Shown: positions 1-8,434, counted from the stretch's first letter. The stretch is 64,000 bases of DNA from Amycolatopsis sp. A133 (GCF_031082405.1 NZ_JAVHJU010000076.1:372001-436000), one strand, 5' to 3'. Translations and numbers: made by a program. Notes: generated from the sequence alone by a model not told the origin.

Positions 1-1541
1 GGCGCGGCCCGGGTGGCCTCGGCCACCGCGACGAGACCGGCGGAGTCCGCCCCGGCCCACAGGGCCGCCGCCAGCGCTTCCAGGTACGTCTCCCGCGCCC
101 GGTTCGCGTCGAGCGGGCCGAGCTGCCCGGCCGCGCGCAGCAGGAGCCGGGCCGCTTCACCACCGCGCCGCCGGTCGAACGCGATCTGCCCGCGCAGCCG
201 CTCGACCTCGGCGGCGCGCCGGGCGTCCGGTGGTCCGGCCGCCGCCGCGTCGAGGAGCCCGAGTGCCCCTTCGAGCGCGCCGGCGTCGCGTTTCACCGCG
301 GCCGCCGCGAGTTCGCGGTGCGCGCGCCGGGCGGGTTCGGGGGTCAGGAGCGCCGCCTGCTCGAAGAACGCGGCCGCCGCGACCAGGCCGCCGCGGGCCC
401 GGGCCCGGCCGGCCGAGCGTTCGAGGTCGGCCGCGACGTCCTCGTCCGGGGTGACGGTCGCCTGCGCGCGGTGCCAGGCCCGGCGGTCGGGATCGCGATC
501 GGGGTCGGTCACCTCGGCCAGGGCCCGGTGCACGTCTTGGCGGTCCCGGGCCGGCGCCGACCGGTAGACCGCCGATCGCACCAGCGGGTGGCGGAACCGG
601 ATCCGGCGGCCGAACTCGATCAGCCCGGTCGCCTCGGCCGCGGCGGCCGGGTCGGCGCCGAGCCCCAGCCTGCCGGCCGCGCCCCAGAGCAGGGTGGCGT
701 CGCCGAGCGGCTCGGCGGCGGCGATGAGCAGGAGCCGCCGGGTGTCGGCGGGCAGCGGCTCCAGCTGCTTGACGAAGCAGTGTTCGATGCGCCCGGCGAG
801 CGGCACCGCCCCGGGCGGCCCGAAGCCGTCGACCAGCTCGGCGGCCGTCCACGCGCGGGGCAGTTCCAGCAGCGCCAGCGGGTTGCCGTGGGTTTCGGCG
901 ATGATCCGGTCACGGACGCGGCCGTCCACCGGCCCCTTGAGCACCGAGGCCAGCAGTGCGTCCGACTCGGCCTCCCCCAAGCCGGCGACCGCGAGCTCCG
1001 GCAACCCGGCCAGGTCGGGCTCGGGGCCGGGCTCCCGCACCGCGAAGACGACGGCGATCCGCTCGGCGAGCAGCCGGCGGGCGACGAAGGCCAGGACCAC
1101 CGCGGACATCCGGTCGAGCCACTGCGCGTCGTCGACCAGGCAGAGCAGCGGCTGGTCCTCGGCCACGTCGGCGAGCAGGGTCAGCACCGCCAGCCCGACC
1201 AGGAACCGGGTCGGCCGGGCACCGGAGCTGAGCCCGAACGCCGTGCCGAGCGCGTCGCGCTGGGGTTCGGGGAGGCGGTCGAGCCGGTCCAGGAACGGCG
1301 CGCACAGCTGGTGCAGCCCGGCGTAGGCCATCACCTGTTCCGATTCGACGCCGGCGGCGCGCGCGACGCGGAATCCCCGCGCCTGCTCGTGCACGTACTC
1401 CAGGAGCGCGGTCTTGCCGATCCCGGCTTCGCCGCGCAGGACGAGCACCCGGCCCCGCTCCGACCGGGCGTCGGCCAGGAGGCGGTCGAGCGCGGCGCAT
1501 TCGCTGTGCCGTCCGATCAGCGCCGGTCCACGCCCCGGCAT
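1..1541 (-). CDS. LAL-type (large ATP-binding, LuxR family) transcriptional regulator, N-terminal part, cut by window edge
   Basis: The minus frame is open from an ATG at 1541 to the left edge, giving about 513 residues with no stop. The protein begins MPGRGPALIGRHSECAALDRL, the usual start of LuxR-family AAA regulators. A Walker A motif GEAGIGKT follows near residue 35 and a Walker B-like LCLVDDAQWLD near residue 130. The remainder is helical and alanine/arginine-rich, like the MalT/TPR-type sensor region. The DNA-binding LuxR HTH expected at the C terminus would lie beyond the left edge. Such proteins are ATP-dependent one-component activators; the inducer cannot be read here. Family assignment is firm, target genes unknown. 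Confidence 0.85.
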   Translation of the reverse strand, partial: MPGRGPALIGRHSECAALDRLLADARSERGRVLVLRGEAGIGKTALLEYVHEQARGFRVARAAGVESEQVMAYAGLHQLCAPFLDRLDRLPEPQRDALGTAFGLSSGARPTRFLVGLAVLTLLADVAEDQPLLCLVDDAQWLDRMSAVVLAFVARRLLAERIAVVFAVREPGPEPDLAGLPELAVAGLGEAESDALLASVLKGPVDGRVRDRIIAETHGNPLALLELPRAWTAAELVDGFGPPGAVPLAGRIEHCFVKQLEPLPADTRRLLLIAAAEPLGDATLLWGAAGRLGLGADPAAAAEATGLIEFGRRIRFRHPLVRSAVYRSAPARDRQDVHRALAEVTDPDRDPDRRAWHRAQATVTPDEDVAADLERSAGRARARGGLVAAAAFFEQAALLTPEPARRAHRELAAAAVKRDAGALEGALGLLDAAAAGPPDARRAAEVERLRGQIAFDRRRGGEAARLLLRAAGQLGPLDANRARETYLEALAAALWAGADSAGLVAVAEATRAA

Positions 1542-1649
1542 GCGAAACCTCCCACGGCCGACCGGCGGCGGCGGGACGACCGTGCCGGGCGAGGCGAACG
1601 ATAGCGCAGCGCGCGCCGGGCACCGGCCGTCGGACGTCGGGCCGGGCGA

Positions 1650-2111
1650 TCACGCGTCGCCGCGGGCCTCCGCGTTCCGCGCCTCGACGGCCCGGGCGGT
1701 CTTCGCCAGCTCACCGCCGAGGACGCGCTTGCCCAGGAGCCCGAGCAGGCCCCCGAGCAGCCGGCCCTTGAGGTTCTTCCCCTCCCGCACCACCACGGCG
1801 TCGATCTGCGTCGACCCGTCCGCCAGCCGGGTGAAGGTGTAGGTGTGCCCGGAGGCGCCGCCCCACGTGTTGGAGTCGGTGGTCCGCAGCACGACCCGGG
1901 CCGGATCGGACCAGTCGTAATGCAGCCGCTCCCAGACGCCACCCGACCCTTCGGTGACGTCGGCGTGGCCGGGCCCCTGCTCGTGCACGCGCAGGTATTC
2001 GCCCGCGCTGCGGCCGAAGAGCCGGGCGCGCTCCGGACCGAAGTCGGTCAGCCCGGCGAGGAACTGCTCCGGTGACGCGGTGGTCACCTGGCGCAGGTGG
2101 ATCGTGGACAT
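1650..2111 (-). CDS. SRPBCC (START/Bet v1-like) family protein
   Basis: This 153-residue protein starts MSTIHLRQVTTASPEQFLA. It shows the SRPBCC pattern: an N-terminal strand, a helix over residues 13-30, then beta strands with VWERLHYDWSDPARVVLRTTDS and HTYTFTRLADGSTQIDAVVV. The C terminus (KGRLLGGLLGLLGKRVLGGELAKTARAVEARNA) is the long amphipathic helix that closes the ligand cavity. Members bind or transform hydrophobic ligands, and many are polyketide cyclase-like proteins without known substrates. It lies 28 bp downstream of the VOC gene on the same strand, so the two are probably co-transcribed. No catalytic residues can be assigned. Confidence 0.8.
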   Translation of the reverse strand: MSTIHLRQVTTASPEQFLAGLTDFGPERARLFGRSAGEYLRVHEQGPGHADVTEGSGGVWERLHYDWSDPARVVLRTTDSNTWGGASGHTYTFTRLADGSTQIDAVVVREGKNLKGRLLGGLLGLLGKRVLGGELAKTARAVEARNAEARGDA

Positions 2112-2139
2112 TTTGTCTCCTCGTGCTGCTTCGGGCGGT

Positions 2140-2712
2140 TCAGGCGTCCTGGTGCTCGGCCATGTACCGGGCGTACCAGGACGGCCACTCCTCGTCGTAC
2201 TGCCCGGTTTCCTTCTCGTGCTCGCCGTGCGCGGCCGCCGCCCGCCGCAGGGCCTGCTCCAGCTCCTCGGCGGAGCCGTAGGTCACCCCGGAGGTGCGTC
2301 CGGGGAACCGGGTGGTGATCTCCTGGAGCAGCCAGGTGTTGCCGTCGGGGTCGCTGAAGGACGCGAACGACGAGTAGGTGCCGTGGTCGGGGTGCACGCC
2401 CGGGGCGAACGCGCCGGTCTCGTCGCGGTGGAACACCTCGCTGACGGCGACGCCGTGCCCGGCCAGCTCGGCCCTGGCCGCCTCGATGTCGGCCACGACC
2501 AGGTAGCTGCCGCGCACCGAGCCGGGGGCGGCGTCGGTGATGCCGGTGCCGAAGTGGACCGACGCCGGCGACCCCGGCGGGGTCAGCTGGACCACCCGCG
2601 AAGTCCCGAAGACGATGTCGGCGTCTTCGCGCCAGCCCAGTGTCTTGTAGAAGTGCTTGCTCCGGTCGACGTCGGCGACGGGCAGAACGACGACTTCGAG
2701 TTTCATGTCCAT
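2140..2712 (-). CDS. VOC (glyoxalase/bleomycin-resistance) superfamily protein
   Basis: The protein has 190 residues. The start at 2712 (MDMKLEVVVLPVADVDRSKHFY) is preceded by GAGGAG with 9-nt spacing; ATG 2706 is an in-frame alternative. The N-terminal half carries the VOC signature VLPVADVDRSKHFYKTLGW, then HFGTGI, and the second module ends in FSDPDGNTWLLQEI, where a metal-ligand Glu is usual. A basic, helical tail of about 50 residues (AEELEQALRRAAAAHGEHEKETGQYDEEW) extends past the normal ~130-residue module. The family includes glyoxalases, extradiol dioxygenases and drug-binding resistance proteins; the substrate is not deducible. It is upstream of the SRPBCC gene in the same orientation. 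Confidence 0.85.
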   Translation of the reverse strand: MDMKLEVVVLPVADVDRSKHFYKTLGWREDADIVFGTSRVVQLTPPGSPASVHFGTGITDAAPGSVRGSYLVVADIEAARAELAGHGVAVSEVFHRDETGAFAPGVHPDHGTYSSFASFSDPDGNTWLLQEITTRFPGRTSGVTYGSAEELEQALRRAAAAHGEHEKETGQYDEEWPSWYARYMAEHQDA

Positions 2713-2853
2713 GATCGGCAACTCCTCGGTGTCCCGAGCGGCGGGGTTCGCCGCTCGGGATTCAGCGTGGCCCCCGGCGGGGCCCGTTCGCCCCAGGGAG
2801 ACACCCTGGTCGGTCCCCGGGCCCCGGGCCCGGGCCCGGGGCCCCGAGCGGCG

Positions 2854-2937
2854 GAGAACCCGGTCTCGCTCGCCGTGGCAGATGAGGAACGGCACGGTGA
2901 TCCGCTCGACGACGGCAGTTGCTCCGAAAGGGCACAC
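2854..2937 (-). pseudogene. Possible remnant of an alpha/beta hydrolase gene
   Basis: The minus frame directly upstream of the VOC gene encodes AVVERITVPFLICHGERDR. This resembles the strand-plus-acid segment of alpha/beta hydrolases (xxITxPxLxxHGxxDxxVP) that carries the catalytic Asp. It has no start or RBS of its own, is preceded in frame by a stop at about 2956-2958, and dissolves into Gly/Pro/Arg-rich sequence on the downstream side. I read it as a fragment left by gene decay or deletion. The match is about 20 residues, so chance resemblance is possible. Confidence 0.35.
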
Positions 2938-3058
2938 TCGCGGGACTTTCGTACCTCACCCGCCGCGGCGCGTCTTGACCGCGCGGGTGGGCGGACCTAC
3001 CGTTCGGCCACCCACCCGGCGGATTGGTCCATACCACCGCCTTCCCCGAGGAGGTGCC

Positions 3059-4699
3059 ATGCTGTCGAGGCGTACCTTCGTCACCGCGGGCCTGGTCGCC
3101 GCGGCCGGCGCGCCGCTGTGGTCCGCCCTGGCCGCGCCGCGCGCCCGTGCCGCCGCGGCGTTGCCGTTGACCCTGAAGAACAACTCCGGTTCCGGCACCG
3201 TCTACGCCTACATCAGCGGCGCGGACAGCTCCGGGTGGCCCGGCTTCGTCACCGCCGACGGGCGGTTCCAGCGGCTGCCCAACCCGTCGTCGCCGGTGAC
3301 GCCGGTCCCGGACTACGCCATCCCGCTGACCGGCTCGGGGGCCCAGGTCACGGTGACGCTGACCGACTACGTCATCGGCGGCCGCGTGTGGTTCTCGGTG
3401 GACCGGAAGCTCCAGTTCTTCGTCAACCCGGGTCCCGGGCTGGTGCAGCCCGGCCTCACCGCGGCCGACCCCAACTGGCAGACGAACTGGACGTTCTGCG
3501 AGTTCACCTACAACAGCGCCAACCTCTACGCGAACATCAGCTACGTCGACATGGTGGCACTGCCGGTGTCGATGGCCACCACGGGCGCGGCGGGGGCACA
3601 GGCGGTCAGCCCCCTGCCGGACGGCGCCCTCGGGAACATCGCGGACGGCCTGCGCGCGCAGCACAACGCGGACGGCGCGCCGTGGGACCGGCTGGTCGTC
3701 ACCGACGCCTCCGGCAAGGTCGTGCGGGTGCTCGCACCCGGCCACTCCCCCGTCGACTTCGGTGGCTACTGGACGAACTACCTCAACGCCGTCTGGGACC
3801 ACTACCGCACCACGCCGCTGACCATCAACGGGCAAGGCGCGATCGGTTCCTACACCGGCACGGTCAACGGCGACGCGATCGTGTTCGCTGGGCTGAACAC
3901 GAACGGCGTGCCGTTCACCAAGCCGAGCGCGGCCGACATCTTCGGCTGCGCGAGCGGCCCGCTGTACAACTCCGGCGGCGACGCACGGGGCGCGGTGGCC
4001 GCCCGCCTGGCCGCCGCGCTGAACCGCAGCAGCCTGCTGGTGGCCGGCGGCGGCAACCAGCCCGACGGCGTCGCGCCGGCGCAGTACTACAGGGACGCCA
4101 CGACCAACCACTACGCGCGCTTGGTGCACCAGCACGCCTCCATCGGTTACGCCTTCCCCTACGACGACGTCGGCCCGACCGGCGCCCAGCCCGTCGACGG
4201 CCACCTCCAGGACCCGGCGCCGACGTCGTGGACGGTGTCGCTGGGCCCGGGCGCGGGCGGCGGCACGACCCCGCCCGGCTCCGGCGGCACGAGTGCGTAC
4301 TCGACCATCCAGGCGGAGGCGTACAACGCCCAGAGCGGCACCCAGAACGAGTCGTGCGGCGACACGGGCGGCGGGGTGGACGTCGGCTGGATCGCCAACG
4401 GCGACTGGCTGAAGTACGCCCGCGTCGACTTCGGGCCGAGTTCGCCGCGCCAGTTCGCCGCCCGCCTCGCCTCGGGTGCGGCCGCCGGGGTCAGCGGCGC
4501 GCTCCTGGTGCGCTTGGACAGCGTGTCGGGACCGGTCATCGCCGAAATCGACTTCGCGAACAACGGCGGCTGGCAGCAGTGGCAGACGGTCCCGGCCAAC
4601 ATCGTCGGCCCGGCGACCGGCGTGCACGACGTCTACCTGACGTTCTCGGGCAGCTCGGCCGACTTCGTCAACGTCAACTGGTTCACCTTCACCCGCTGA
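3059..4699 (+). CDS. Secreted GH64 family beta-1,3-glucanase with C-terminal CBM6
   Basis: The 546-residue protein starts at ATG 3059 behind GAGGAGG. Its N terminus has a Tat-type signal (LSRRTFV, then a hydrophobic Ala-rich stretch to about residue 34). Residues 35-390 match the GH64 / thaumatin-like endo-beta-1,3-glucanase fold. The WTFCEFTYN and NISYVDM motifs place an acidic pair at E148 and D164, the 16-residue spacing of the catalytic Glu/Asp in laminaripentaose-producing enzymes. A Gly/Thr/Pro linker near residue 395-415 leads to a CBM6-type module (IQAEAYNAQSG, DWLKYARVDFG, VNWFTFTR). The likely role is extracellular hydrolysis of fungal beta-1,3-glucan. It stands alone with its own RBS. 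Confidence 0.85.
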   Translation: MLSRRTFVTAGLVAAAGAPLWSALAAPRARAAAALPLTLKNNSGSGTVYAYISGADSSGWPGFVTADGRFQRLPNPSSPVTPVPDYAIPLTGSGAQVTVTLTDYVIGGRVWFSVDRKLQFFVNPGPGLVQPGLTAADPNWQTNWTFCEFTYNSANLYANISYVDMVALPVSMATTGAAGAQAVSPLPDGALGNIADGLRAQHNADGAPWDRLVVTDASGKVVRVLAPGHSPVDFGGYWTNYLNAVWDHYRTTPLTINGQGAIGSYTGTVNGDAIVFAGLNTNGVPFTKPSAADIFGCASGPLYNSGGDARGAVAARLAAALNRSSLLVAGGGNQPDGVAPAQYYRDATTNHYARLVHQHASIGYAFPYDDVGPTGAQPVDGHLQDPAPTSWTVSLGPGAGGGTTPPGSGGTSAYSTIQAEAYNAQSGTQNESCGDTGGGVDVGWIANGDWLKYARVDFGPSSPRQFAARLASGAAAGVSGALLVRLDSVSGPVIAEIDFANNGGWQQWQTVPANIVGPATGVHDVYLTFSGSSADFVNVNWFTFTR

Positions 4700-4978
4700 C
4701 GCCGTGCCCGGACCACCGCGGGCGGGCGATTCGCGGCGGGCTCTGGTCTGAACCGGGCCGCGAACCTGGGCCACCAGCGCTCAGGCCGCAGCCCGATCCC
4801 CGTGACTTGCCGCCAGTCTCCTACGGCGGAAGTCCTCGCCGCCAGGGCCGGAAGCCGTCGCCCTGCGCTCATTCGGGTGAAGCGGCCAGCCCCGATCGCC
4901 TGACACGCGGACACCGTCCGGCGCGCTCCCTGCTGACCTGCCTCCTATTCGCCACCGCCACTCGCCACACCTCGAAAA
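4700..4978 (+). other. Intergenic region between the glucanase gene and the hydrolase operon
   Basis: About 280 bp with no convincing gene on either strand: short frames here have no RBS or family signature. The last ~60 bp (from about 4925) becomes less GC-rich and leads into the dyad at 4979-5013, so this is the probable promoter region of the downstream operon. I see no clear terminator hairpin for the glucanase gene. Confidence 0.5.
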
Positions 4979-5013
4979 TAGTCCAGATTTATGACTATCA
5001 TGAGTTTGGACTA
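4979..5013 (+). promoter_or_regulatory. 35-bp dyad, probable MarR operator of the 5.0-7.3 kb operon
   Basis: The arms TAGTCCA (4979-4985) and TGGACTA (5007-5013) are a perfect inverted repeat; the 21-bp centre (ATTTATGACTATCATGAGT) is itself roughly symmetric. It sits 30 bp before the hydrolase start, in the only AT-rich patch nearby, and overlaps a plausible -10 (TATCAT). The operon encodes a MarR repressor, which makes autoregulation through this site the simplest reading. Confidence 0.6.
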
Positions 5014-5042
5014 CTGCTGCACCCGAGAACGAGGAGTGGACG

Positions 5043-6218
5043 ATGTCGGTCATCGAGCTGACCACCTTCACCGTGGCCCCGGAGAACACGGCGGCGATGC
5101 TGGCCGCGCGCCCGGGCATGGTGGCGGCCTTCCGGGAGGACCGGCGCGGCTTCCTCGCCGCCCGCCTGGTCCGCCTCGACGAGCGGACGTGGCTGGACTT
5201 CGTCGAGTGGACCGACGACGCCGCCTGGGACGAGTCGAAGGCCAAGGGCGCCAACCTGCCCGCGATCGGGGCCTTCTTCGCCACGATCGGCTCACTGGTG
5301 GGTGCCGAGCGCGGCGTGCGTTACGACGACGCCGAGGAGGGCGCCCGGCGGGTCCGCACCGTCGCCTACGGTCCCGGGCCCTCGCAGGTCGGCGAGCTGT
5401 ACCTGCCGGAAGGCGACGGGCCGTTCCCCGTCGTGGTGCTCGTCCACGGCGGCTATTGGACGGCGATGTGGGACCGCCGCCAGCTCACCGACGTCGCCGA
5501 CGACCTCGTCGCCCGGGGCCACGCGGTGTGGAACGTCGAGTACCGCCGGATCGGCGAGCCGGGCGGCGGCTGGCCCGGCACGTTCCTCGACGTCGCCGCG
5601 GCGATCGACGCCCTCGACGGCATGGACCCCGCGCTCGACACCGGCCGGGTGGTGCTGCTCGGCCACTCCGCGGGTGCGCACCTGGCCACGTGGGCCGCAC
5701 ACCGCGGGGCGCTGCCCCCGGAAGCGCCGGGCGCCCACCCGAAGATCACCCCGATCGGCCTGGTCGAGCTGGCCGGCGCGCTCGACCTGCAGGCGGCCGA
5801 CGCGGCGGGCTTCGGCAAGGTCCTCGCCGACCCCGCCGCCGAGCCGCCGAAGGGCGCGCCCGAGCCCGCCCGGCCGGAAGTGTGGCCCGCGGTCGCGAAA
5901 GCCGTCGGCGACGGGATCCTGCCGCTGCTGGTGGGCGGGCACGTCGCCGACCGGCCCGGGCACTACGCCTGGACGTCGCCGCTGGAGCTGGCCGGCGCCG
6001 GCGTCCCGGTGCTGGCCGTGCACGGCACCGCCGACGAAGCCGTTCCGGCCGAATGGAGCCGCCGGTACACCGAGAAGGTCACCGCCGAGGGCGGCACCGC
6101 CCGCTACGTCGAGGTCGAGGGCGGCACCCACTTCGACGTCGTGTCGCCGGGCCACCCCGTCTGGCGGGAAGTCACCGGCTGGATCCGCGAAGCCGTCACC
6201 GGGCGGGAGCAGGCGTGA
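5043..6218 (+). CDS. Fusion of an ABM-like domain with an alpha/beta hydrolase (esterase/lipase-like)
   Basis: The 391-residue protein starts MSVIELTTFTV. Residues 1-90 resemble the dimeric alpha+beta barrel (antibiotic biosynthesis monooxygenase-like) fold, with TWLDFVEWTDDAAWDESKA typical of those proteins. Residues 100-391 are an alpha/beta hydrolase: oxyanion motif HGGYW, nucleophile elbow GHSAG (S209), acid in HGTADEAVP (D331) and base in GGTHFDVV (H363), so the triad looks complete. The HGG motif places it near the HSL/kynurenine-formamidase-like esterases. It is the first gene of an operon with a 4-bp overlap to the next gene and a MarR gene at the end. Substrate unknown; a small aromatic or formylated compound is a guess. 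Confidence 0.8.
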   Translation: MSVIELTTFTVAPENTAAMLAARPGMVAAFREDRRGFLAARLVRLDERTWLDFVEWTDDAAWDESKAKGANLPAIGAFFATIGSLVGAERGVRYDDAEEGARRVRTVAYGPGPSQVGELYLPEGDGPFPVVVLVHGGYWTAMWDRRQLTDVADDLVARGHAVWNVEYRRIGEPGGGWPGTFLDVAAAIDALDGMDPALDTGRVVLLGHSAGAHLATWAAHRGALPPEAPGAHPKITPIGLVELAGALDLQAADAAGFGKVLADPAAEPPKGAPEPARPEVWPAVAKAVGDGILPLLVGGHVADRPGHYAWTSPLELAGAGVPVLAVHGTADEAVPAEWSRRYTEKVTAEGGTARYVEVEGGTHFDVVSPGHPVWREVTGWIREAVTGREQA

Positions 6219-6826
6219 ACCACGAAGCGATCTTCGAGCAGGCGTGGGCGGCGCCCGGCACGACGGCGCTGGAGCTCCCGCCGGTGCCGGTCAACGAAGT
6301 CCTGCACGACCGCTACGACGTCCGGCCGCCGTTCGCCTACACCGGCGCCCGGCTGTGGGACATGGAGGTGCGCAAGGCCGCGGCACCGGACAAGTACATC
6401 CCGACGGTCGTGCGGGCGGGCAGCGCCGAGAAGTTCCCAAGCGTGCGCCACGGCCGCTTCGAGGACTTCACCCGCGTGTCCGACCAGCGGCTGTGGGCCG
6501 ACCCCGAGCGGTTCGCGACGATCATCGAGCACGTGCGCCTCGACCACGAGCACCGGCGCGCGTTCTTCATCGGCGCCGGACGCTTCGAGGCACCGGACGG
6601 CCGCGTCTTCACCGCCGGCGCCGGCCAGCCGCTCTTCCACGTCGAGCACTCCGTGGCCGGCCCGGAGGGTGCCCCGCTCAACCTCTGGCGCATCGTGCAC
6701 CTGACCGCCGAACCGGATCGGTCCCTGGTGGACGCGTTCGACGCACTGGCGAACGACCCCTACCTGCGGGTGTTCGTCGAAGTCCACCTGCGCGAGGACT
6801 TGGGGCGTGACCTCGGGCGCCGCTGA
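6215..6826 (+). CDS. Uncharacterised protein translationally coupled to the ABM-hydrolase
   Basis: The 203-residue protein starts at GTG 6215, overlapping the hydrolase stop by 4 bp (GTGA). It is soluble, without signal peptide or membrane segment, and rich in charged residues. Distinct stretches are FAYTGARLWDMEVRKAAAPDKYIPTVV near residue 45 and FFIGAGRFEAPDGRVFTAGAGQPLFHVEH near residue 110. I do not recognise the family. Several conserved-looking His/Asp/Glu residues (RLDHEHRR, HVEHS) could bind metal or substrate, but this is speculation. Tight coupling suggests it acts in the same pathway as the hydrolase. Confidence 0.7.
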   Translation: MNHEAIFEQAWAAPGTTALELPPVPVNEVLHDRYDVRPPFAYTGARLWDMEVRKAAAPDKYIPTVVRAGSAEKFPSVRHGRFEDFTRVSDQRLWADPERFATIIEHVRLDHEHRRAFFIGAGRFEAPDGRVFTAGAGQPLFHVEHSVAGPEGAPLNLWRIVHLTAEPDRSLVDAFDALANDPYLRVFVEVHLREDLGRDLGRR

Positions 6827-6874
6827 CGCCGATCGTTAAGGTGAGGCCGGCGGGCGAGGAACGAGGAGCGGCGG

Positions 6875-7348
6875 ATGGTCACCCGGGCGGAGCGCAACGC
6901 GACGGATCCCGACCTGGGTGTGCTCGCGGGCCGGCTGTTGTTCGCCGTGCAGCGGGAGCTGTTTTCGACGCTCGCCGAGCGGGGCTTCGGCGACCTGAAG
7001 CCCCGCCACGGCGCCGTGCTCGCCTACCTCGACCCGGACGGGGTGCGGGCGACCGACCTTTCGAAGCTTTCCGGCCAGTACAAGCAGAACGTCGGGATCC
7101 TGATCGACGAGCTGGAATCGCTCGGGTACGTCCGGCGCCGCCCCGATCCGCGCGACCGCCGGGCGAAGCTCGTCTGCCCCACCGAACGCGGGCTCGCCCA
7201 GATGCGGGCGGCGGACGCGATCATGGCGGACATCCAGCGGCGGCACGCCGAACGCCTGGGCGACGACGAGTACGAGCGGTTCAAGCACCGGCTCGTCGAC
7301 ATCACCGAGCACCAGCGGGCCCACCTCGGCGCGGCCGGCGACGACTGA
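6875..7348 (+). CDS. MarR family transcriptional regulator
   Basis: The 157-residue protein starts at ATG 6875 behind a GAGGAGCGG stretch. The winged-helix core runs over residues 35-105: GFGDLKPRHGAVLAYLDPDGVRATDLSKLSGQ, the recognition helix KQNVGILIDELESLGYV, and the wing RRRPDPRDRRAKLVCPTERG. These are standard MarR features. The terminal helices form the dimerisation domain. It is the last gene of the hydrolase operon, 48 bp after the preceding stop, and probably represses the operon through the dyad at 4979-5013. The ligand may be the substrate of the fusion hydrolase. Confidence 0.9.
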   Translation: MVTRAERNATDPDLGVLAGRLLFAVQRELFSTLAERGFGDLKPRHGAVLAYLDPDGVRATDLSKLSGQYKQNVGILIDELESLGYVRRRPDPRDRRAKLVCPTERGLAQMRAADAIMADIQRRHAERLGDDEYERFKHRLVDITEHQRAHLGAAGDD

Positions 7349-7471
7349 GCACCCGTGCGCAGGACCGTGCTCGGCCGAGTGGCGCAATCCGTCAGTTTCC
7401 GCCCGGAGTGCGGCGGGACGGTGTTAGTTTCCGTCCGTCATCCGCTGCCGAGCGAGGTGTTCGGAGTCACT

Positions 7472-8434
7472 TTGGCACTGCACACGGACAAGTTCGCCGC
7501 TTACCTGCGCATGTTGAAGGACCGCAGCGGACAGGGCTACGAACGGCTCGGCAAGCAGGCCGGGGCCAGCGGTTCCAGCCTGCACCGGTACTGCTCGGGC
7601 AAGAGCGTGCCCGCCGACTACCGCGTGGTCCACTCCTTCGCCAAGGTCTGCGGCGCCTCCACGGAAGAACTGCGCGAACTGCACCAGCTGTGGGCCCTGG
7701 CCGACGCCGGCCGGGTTGACGAAGCGGAGCAGCCCGCGGCCGCGACCGGTGCGGACGGGGCGCCGTCACCACGCCGGCGCGGGTACCTGGCGGTCGCCGT
7801 CGCGGTCGTGCTCCTGGTGACGGGCGGGCTGGTCTGGCTCACCGCCGACGGGTCCGTGCCCGCCACCGGCCGGTACGCCGACCGGATGCTGTTCTCCCCC
7901 GCCTGCGAGCCGCCGGTGAGCATGGGCCAGCACGACGAGTGCGTCACCGAGGTGCAGAACCTGCTGGTCGCGGCCGAGGGGCGGCTGTCGGTCGACGGTT
8001 CGTTCGGCCCGGAGACGCTGCGCCGGGTCACCGCGTTCCAGGTGCTGGCCGGCCTGCCCGCGCGCGGTGTGGTCGACGAGGCCACCAAGAACGCGCTGTA
8101 CGACCACCGGACCAGCATGGCGACCTGGTCGGCGGCCGTGGTGGAGCAGCGGATCCGGGCCGTGTTCACCGAAGCGCCGGACACCGCGGTCGCGATCGCC
8201 CGCTGCGCCTCGTTCCTCGATCCGCTGTGGGTGCTGCCGAACACGAACGGCAGCCGCAACTGGGGCGTCTTCCAGATCTCCGACGCCCGCCTGCTGGACC
8301 TGGGCGGCACGCCGCGGCGGGCGTTCGACCCGGTCTGGAACATCGACGCGGCACACCGCCTGTGGAGCGTGCACCACGACTTCCACGACTGGCCGGCCTG
8401 CTCGGCGGCCCTGGAGACCCCGCAGCCGCACTGA
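7472..8434 (+). CDS. Membrane-anchored HTH protein with extracytoplasmic peptidoglycan-binding and degenerate lysozyme-like domains
   Basis: The 320-residue protein is read from TTG 7472 with GGAG 5 nt upstream; an in-frame GTG at 7457 is the alternative. Residues 1-75 are a XRE-like HTH (FAAYLRMLKDRSGQGYERL, SGSSLHRYCSGKSVP). Residues 105-130 form one transmembrane helix (YLAVAVAVVLLVTGGLVWL). Outside, residues 150-205 are a PG_binding_1 domain (CVTEVQNLL, VDGSFGPETLRRVTAFQ). Residues 215-310 look like a transglycosylase/lysozyme fold, with VAIARCASFLDP and NWGVFQISDARLLD. Related enzymes have a catalytic Glu in the C-E-S triplet; here it is C-A-S (A246), so cleavage is unlikely. A wall-sensing regulator is a reasonable inference. 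Confidence 0.75.
   Translation: MALHTDKFAAYLRMLKDRSGQGYERLGKQAGASGSSLHRYCSGKSVPADYRVVHSFAKVCGASTEELRELHQLWALADAGRVDEAEQPAAATGADGAPSPRRRGYLAVAVAVVLLVTGGLVWLTADGSVPATGRYADRMLFSPACEPPVSMGQHDECVTEVQNLLVAAEGRLSVDGSFGPETLRRVTAFQVLAGLPARGVVDEATKNALYDHRTSMATWSAAVVEQRIRAVFTEAPDTAVAIARCASFLDPLWVLPNTNGSRNWGVFQISDARLLDLGGTPRRAFDPVWNIDAAHRLWSVHHDFHDWPACSAALETPQPH

Noticed and set aside
1954..5061. A 1,035-codon plus-strand open frame spanning five annotated genes
   Set aside because: It is a high-GC shadow frame: Arg/Pro/Ala/Gly-rich, with no family motif, and it overlaps the glucanase frame and the VOC/SRPBCC genes, which carry clear signatures.
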